Source: Aquatica leii (Eukaryota; Arthropoda; Insecta; Coleoptera; Lampyridae). Taken from it: 64,000 bases of DNA. Below are positions 60,113-64,000 of the stretch, piece by piece. The notes beneath the pieces are model-generated. The model was not told the DNA's origin and searched no databases. It saw only the letters and a list, made by a program, of their open reading frames with translations. Made by a program: the position numbers and the translations under genes. Location: NCBI GenBank assembly GCA_035610365.1, contig CM069432.1:237674104-237738103 (forward strand). Reading direction: 5' to 3'. Positions within the stretch are counted from its first letter, which is position 1. Every line of letters starts with the position of its first letter.

Positions 60113-61405
60113 ATGTCTGCTGTGAGACCACGTTCTTTTTTATCACCCCTTCAACTTGAATTAAGTGTAAGATTGCACAGAAAATTCGGCTCCAGAAAAG
60201 TCATAGATTTAGGTAATTCTTTAGGCTTTTGCGCACAGTTATACGAAGCTTCAGCACTTTATCAAGAATCTGTTGTACTGAGTAATAATCCATTTGTCCA
60301 GTTTGTTTTTGACAATGCACATTTTAATACTAGAACTTTGACAGGTGCAGGAACTTTCCATAATCTTGGAGGAATTAGTATTATAACTCCGGCATATTCA
60401 ATACATCAGACATCTTTTCCGCGTTTACTGCTACTAAGTTTGCTATTCACAAAGCTAAAGCTATGAAAGATTGTGTAATAATTTTTTATTAACCGCTTTA
60501 TATAACAGCGTAAGACATAGTTTCTACTGTAAGTTTGGATGATGATCTCACAGTAATAACTAAATTAGGAGCATTCCATATGGTGCTATTTTTTTTGGTA
60601 ACATCATGGCAGAAAGTGGTTTGAAAGAAGTACTGTATATTGCTGATAAAACATGCGACCAAATATTATCAGGGCATAATTATTCAAGAGCTGTACGTGC
60701 TCACAGTTTAGTGCAGCTAGCACTTTCAAAAATCGATTTTGAAGAACTTGAAAATGATGAAAAATTTGCTGATTTTTAGAAAGACTTTAAAGATTCTTCA
60801 TTATTTCAATCCTTTAATTATACTGAAATAGAAAATAATGAATTAATTAATTTTATCGAAAAAAAATTGCTGGAACTGGATAATGGAGGCAAGACATGTA
60901 AATTGTGGATTACGTACTTCCGTATAGTATCTCTTCTCAAAAATTTCATTGCTGCAGAAAGAATGGGAGATTGGGATTTACATTTGAGAACTGTTGAATT
61001 AATGCGTTCATTTTTTCACGCTGCAAAACACTTTACTTATGCTAAATGCAGTGAGATTTAATTACAAAAAATACTCACATTACAAGAACTAATCAGACAA
61101 TAGAACAAACACTAATGAAGTCTAGAAAATAAGGGGTGGTCCTTTAAGACGTATAGCAACATCAAATGTTGTTTTCAAATGGATAAAAGCAACATTATTT
61201 TCAAAAGACGTCCACGGAATAGAAGCATTTTGTGGAGTTTCCTTTAAATCATCGTATCAGCATATTGATACTAGTATTAGGAGAATAAATGAAGATTCTA
61301 AAGCGGTAGATAAAATAGTCGATTTTTTTTAAACTCAAAACGCCTTTTCTGATGTACATCAAGTCACGACAATTTTTCTAGGAGTTGTAGGTAATGAAGC
61401 TATTA
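60113..61405 (+). pseudogene. Relic of a repeated arthropod protein (unnamed)
   Basis: ORF 60113-60466 reads MSAVRPRSFLSPLQLELSV, HRKFGSRKVIDLGNSLGFC, then FVFDNAHFNTRTLTGAGTFH and GGISIITP. After frame breaks come TKLGAFHMV (about 60555), GHNYSRAVRAHSLVQLALS (about 60675-60735), a TAG after DEKFADF, and KLWITYFRIVSLLKNFIAAE with FFHAAKHFTYAKCSEI (60900-61060). Last are DVHGIEAFCGVSFKSSYQH and VTTIFLGVVGNEA (about 61205-61400). The block order matches an uncharacterised protein that recurs in insect genomes, probably mobile-element derived. I cannot name its class or see terminal repeats. Confidence 0.55.
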
Positions 61406-61490
61406 TGATTATAAGCGACTTTCGGTTTAGACTTAAGCTCAGTAGGACTTGACCTTTGCCCTATTGTCGTTTGTGAACCCAAACAAACTG

Positions 61491-61524
61491 ACGTTTCGCA
61501 AGACATTGCAGCTTGCATCTTCAG
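61491..61524 (-). ncRNA. Penelope-type hammerhead-like hairpin, third copy
   Basis: On the minus strand: CTGAAGATGCAAG, a short loop, CTTGCGAAACGTC. It has a GCAAG/CTTGC stem, C at the cleavage position and flanking ACT/AGT that can pair. It has the same layout as 8560-8600 and 11559-11599, but sits alone, so it is probably the remains of a Penelope terminal repeat. It shares the extra base after CTGAAGA. Confidence 0.5.
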
Positions 61525-61677
61525 AGTGGTAAATGTCACAGTGACACTCGCTCAGTGTAATAACAAATTTGCCGCTGACGTTTCTACTACGAGTAATGTA
61601 GCCAACCAGTTTACTTTTATCGCTATTCGTTGAATATTTAGGTTAAAATCGCTGTTATTTTAGTAGCAGCCGCAAAA

Positions 61678-61974
61678 ATGTCGGAAGTAGTTCAGGCGGA
61701 AATAGTTGTTGCTCTTGCATTACGTCAACAATATACACGTCTTTCAATGTTTTTAACTAGACCATCTATTTCAATCTGGTTTTACAAATGTCTAAAGTTT
61801 GTCTTTCATGTTTACATTGCAGTAATCCTTATGTTTAATATTTCATGGCACAGGATATTAGCCATATGGTTTGAAGAAATTTGTGATATTGTTTCCATTC
61901 CACATCATTACTTCAACGCATATCTGCCAGCATTGAGTACACTGTGCACTGCGTTTGTAATCGACAAATCCTGA
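61678..61974 (+). other. Short open frame of doubtful status
   Basis: 98 codons starting MSEVVQAEIVVALALRQQYT. No family recognised. The ATG has a good context (GCAAAAATG), and a stretch of hydrophobic residues follows. It could be a fragment of a longer exon or chance. Confidence 0.2.
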
Positions 61975-63551
61975 CATGTTTAAACTTGTTTGTTAGCAGC
62001 ATGTACTTTTTAATGACGTACCAAATGTTCTATAGTTAAGTCTTCGCGTTTTTATACAACATGCCAAATAATTGTTTGGGTATTATTTGATGTTTTTTTT
62101 AATAAAAACAGCAATGATAGCAATAATACCAACGATAACATTAAACAAAAGCAAAACATTTGTAACAAATGTTTAAAGTATCGACAGTTAATTTCCACTA
62201 TTTCTAGAAACATATTCTTTTTTGAGATTCACTGCTAACTCTGGTCATTATTTGCGAGGGTACAGTTTCAAAATTGTCTCTTATGTGTCTTTTTATACAG
62301 TGTGTTGTTGTCAGTAGTGTATTGTAGACTATTCTTTTTATGTAACTCTATGAAAAAATCTGGTGTAACTAAGTTCGGAAATCTGGAGAGGGCGGGCGCA
62401 ATTGTGAAATCCATTTCTTCCAATATACCTGTTTTATTTATTATTTTTCATTGGTATGTTATTACTATTATAGCCTGTTATATTTTAAATTACTATTTTT
62501 ATAATTGTTAAATATCTGGTATTTATAAACACAATAGGCAACTAGATTTATCAGAACTTTTACTGAATAGACATCAAATGCTGCAAAAAACATTATTTAA
62601 ATTTGTTAATTAAAAGGTTTTAATTTTTGGACACCATGTATAACATGTAGAGTTTATTATAGTTGGGATATAAAATATGATCTATTGTTACGCTTTACTG
62701 TAAATGTTGCTTAGATATTTTTTAAGTATCTTAAACATGAAAATTAATTAATATTTTGACTAAATTCAAATTATATATACAGGGAGTTTCATTTAAGAAC
62801 ACACAAGTTTCATACTATCAGTGCTTTTGCGACACCCTGAGTAACCATAATAACCACAATATTCCGAGCCGTATAGCGTGAATAACCCTGTATACATGAG
62901 AGTTTTTGTTTCTGTAAATATTTGAATTCTACGGAATGTGTACAACTAAATCCATTACGATGCCGCGTAAGGTAATATTAATGTTTTACAGAATTTTTAA
63001 TCTTTATGAATATTGAATTGGTTAAATGTACTTATTTATCACAAAAAACATCAAAGTTTAGTATTACTTTGGTATAAGGGATTTTAAAGCATTTTTGATG
63101 TTTTAGTAGTTGATACTACTTTTGTCTTTCAAACATTTTGAAACATTATAACGACAAATTATGTTTTTTTAATTTTTCTGATGACACTTTTGTATCTTAA
63201 AAAGTATAGGTAAAACAAAATGTTTATGAGTGTGCTGTGAACTGTTTTATCCAAACTTTTACAGTCTGAAACTAAGTCAAAGAATTATTTTTAGCTTAGC
63301 TAACACCGCTAACGTTATAATACTGATTTTTGCACTCCTAAGTATACACTTACTACAAGAAAATTAAAATGTTTAAATATTTGAATGTTTTATTAAGTAA
63401 ATAAAGAATATTTGAAATAATAAGTAATGCCAGGTGAAACAAAAATTAATCCCTAATATAATTAGTATATTTAAGATTAGTCATATAGTAATTTTAAAAT
63501 AAATTACCTTTTTTTTACTCTCAATATAACATATTGCCCTAATTATAACTA
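61975..63551. other. AT-rich stretch with one small inverted-repeat element
   Basis: No gene recognised apart from the short element at 62776-62894. Confidence 0.45.
62776..62894. repeat. Small MITE-like unit with ACAGGG/CCCTGT ends
   Basis: TATACAGGG at 62776-62784 and its reverse complement CCCTGTATA at 62886-62894 bound 119 bp. Ends of this type flanked by TA are common among insect mariner-related MITEs. Confidence 0.5.
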
Positions 63552-64000
63552 TCAACAAAAATTTACAACAAAATGTAAACGCAATGCACAATTTACTGGA
63601 ATATGTAAAAAACAAATTAACGTTTAATCCTTTAGTTTTATTTTGCTACGTGGATGATATCATTACATTAATACCTGAAACAAAACCACTTTTAATAATT
63701 ATGATCCATATCTAAAATTTACATATGAGATAGTGGTTCATTGCTATTATTAGATGTTAGATTTAGTAGAGACCTTACCACTAACATCATAGTTAGTGAA
63801 TAGTGAATGCTATACAAAATCAATAGCCTTGAATAGAACCATTAATTATTTATCTAAACATCCTCATCATCAAAAAATCAATATCATCAAGGCTATAAAA
63901 ATTAGAATTTTAGGTTTAAGTTGTCCACAATTTCATGTTAAAAATCTTAATTTTAAACTTTTATTTTTATTTTATTTTAAAGAACATACTAAGGAAGAAC
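63552..64000 (+). pseudogene. Penelope-like element 2, RT fragment running off the window
   Basis: From about 63580: NAMHNLLEYVKNKLTFNP, then the catalytic box CYVDDIITLIPE (about 63645-63680) with both Asp intact. After frame breaks come YDPYLKFTYE, ALNRTINYLSKHPHHQKIN (about 63825-63880) and ILGLSCPQFHVKNL. The same blocks occur in the first Penelope element (for example KLTFNP and HPHNQKIN near 10180 and 10345). Upstream RT boxes are absent, so the 5' end is truncated; the 3' part lies beyond 64000. Confidence 0.8.

Overview
The window is AT-rich nuclear DNA of an arthropod, most likely an insect. The evidence is the mix of transposon families (Gypsy, Penelope, RTE-like LINE, Crypton, piggyBac, THAP/P element, Transib, a tnp2-type element), spliceosomal introns with GT-AG borders, and a DRE-like TATCGATA promoter word. 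I cannot name the order or species. Host genes are sparse. Most recognisable sequence is transposon remains, almost all broken by stops or frameshifts and often nested.

Layout. 1-8494 is a minus-strand Gypsy LTR retrotransposon (left LTR cut by the window edge) with a second LTR-like insertion inside gag. 8516-11727 is a Penelope-like element with two direct terminal repeats, each carrying a hammerhead-like hairpin. 12891-16980 is a Crypton tyrosine-recombinase gene split by a TTAA-flanked piggyBac element (13070-15286) and by a roughly 0.9 kb insertion. 18806-23459 (minus) is a P-element/THAP9-like transposase gene with three phase-matched exons. 23982-25528 (minus) holds three phase-matched exons of an unidentified membrane-protein gene, bounded by an RTE-like LINE (25555-28347) with a 10-bp target duplication.

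28358-41228 is mostly featureless AT-rich DNA with an old Gypsy relic (30680-31960), a second Crypton (34905-35782, minus) and a candidate host first exon (38422-38592). 41229-46605 holds a foldback, an internally deleted third Crypton, and a complete but dead Transib (RAG1-like) transposon with terminal inverted repeats and a CGTCG target duplication. 49635-54125 holds two tnp2-like transposase relics, a DUF4806-like multi-exon pseudogene and a TIR-bounded MITE. 57131-59670 is an unnamed DNA transposon with long inverted repeats. 60113-61405 is a relic of another repeated arthropod protein. 63552-64000 begins another Penelope element that runs off the window.

How the parts relate. The relative order of some insertions can be read: piggyBac entered the Crypton, the second LTR-like unit entered the Gypsy gag, foldbacks sit inside the Transib, and the LINE sits in the polypyrimidine tract of a host intron. 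No element looks fully competent. The most intact coding unit is the first 551 codons of the P-element-like gene, which end at a single stop before two of the expected catalytic acids.
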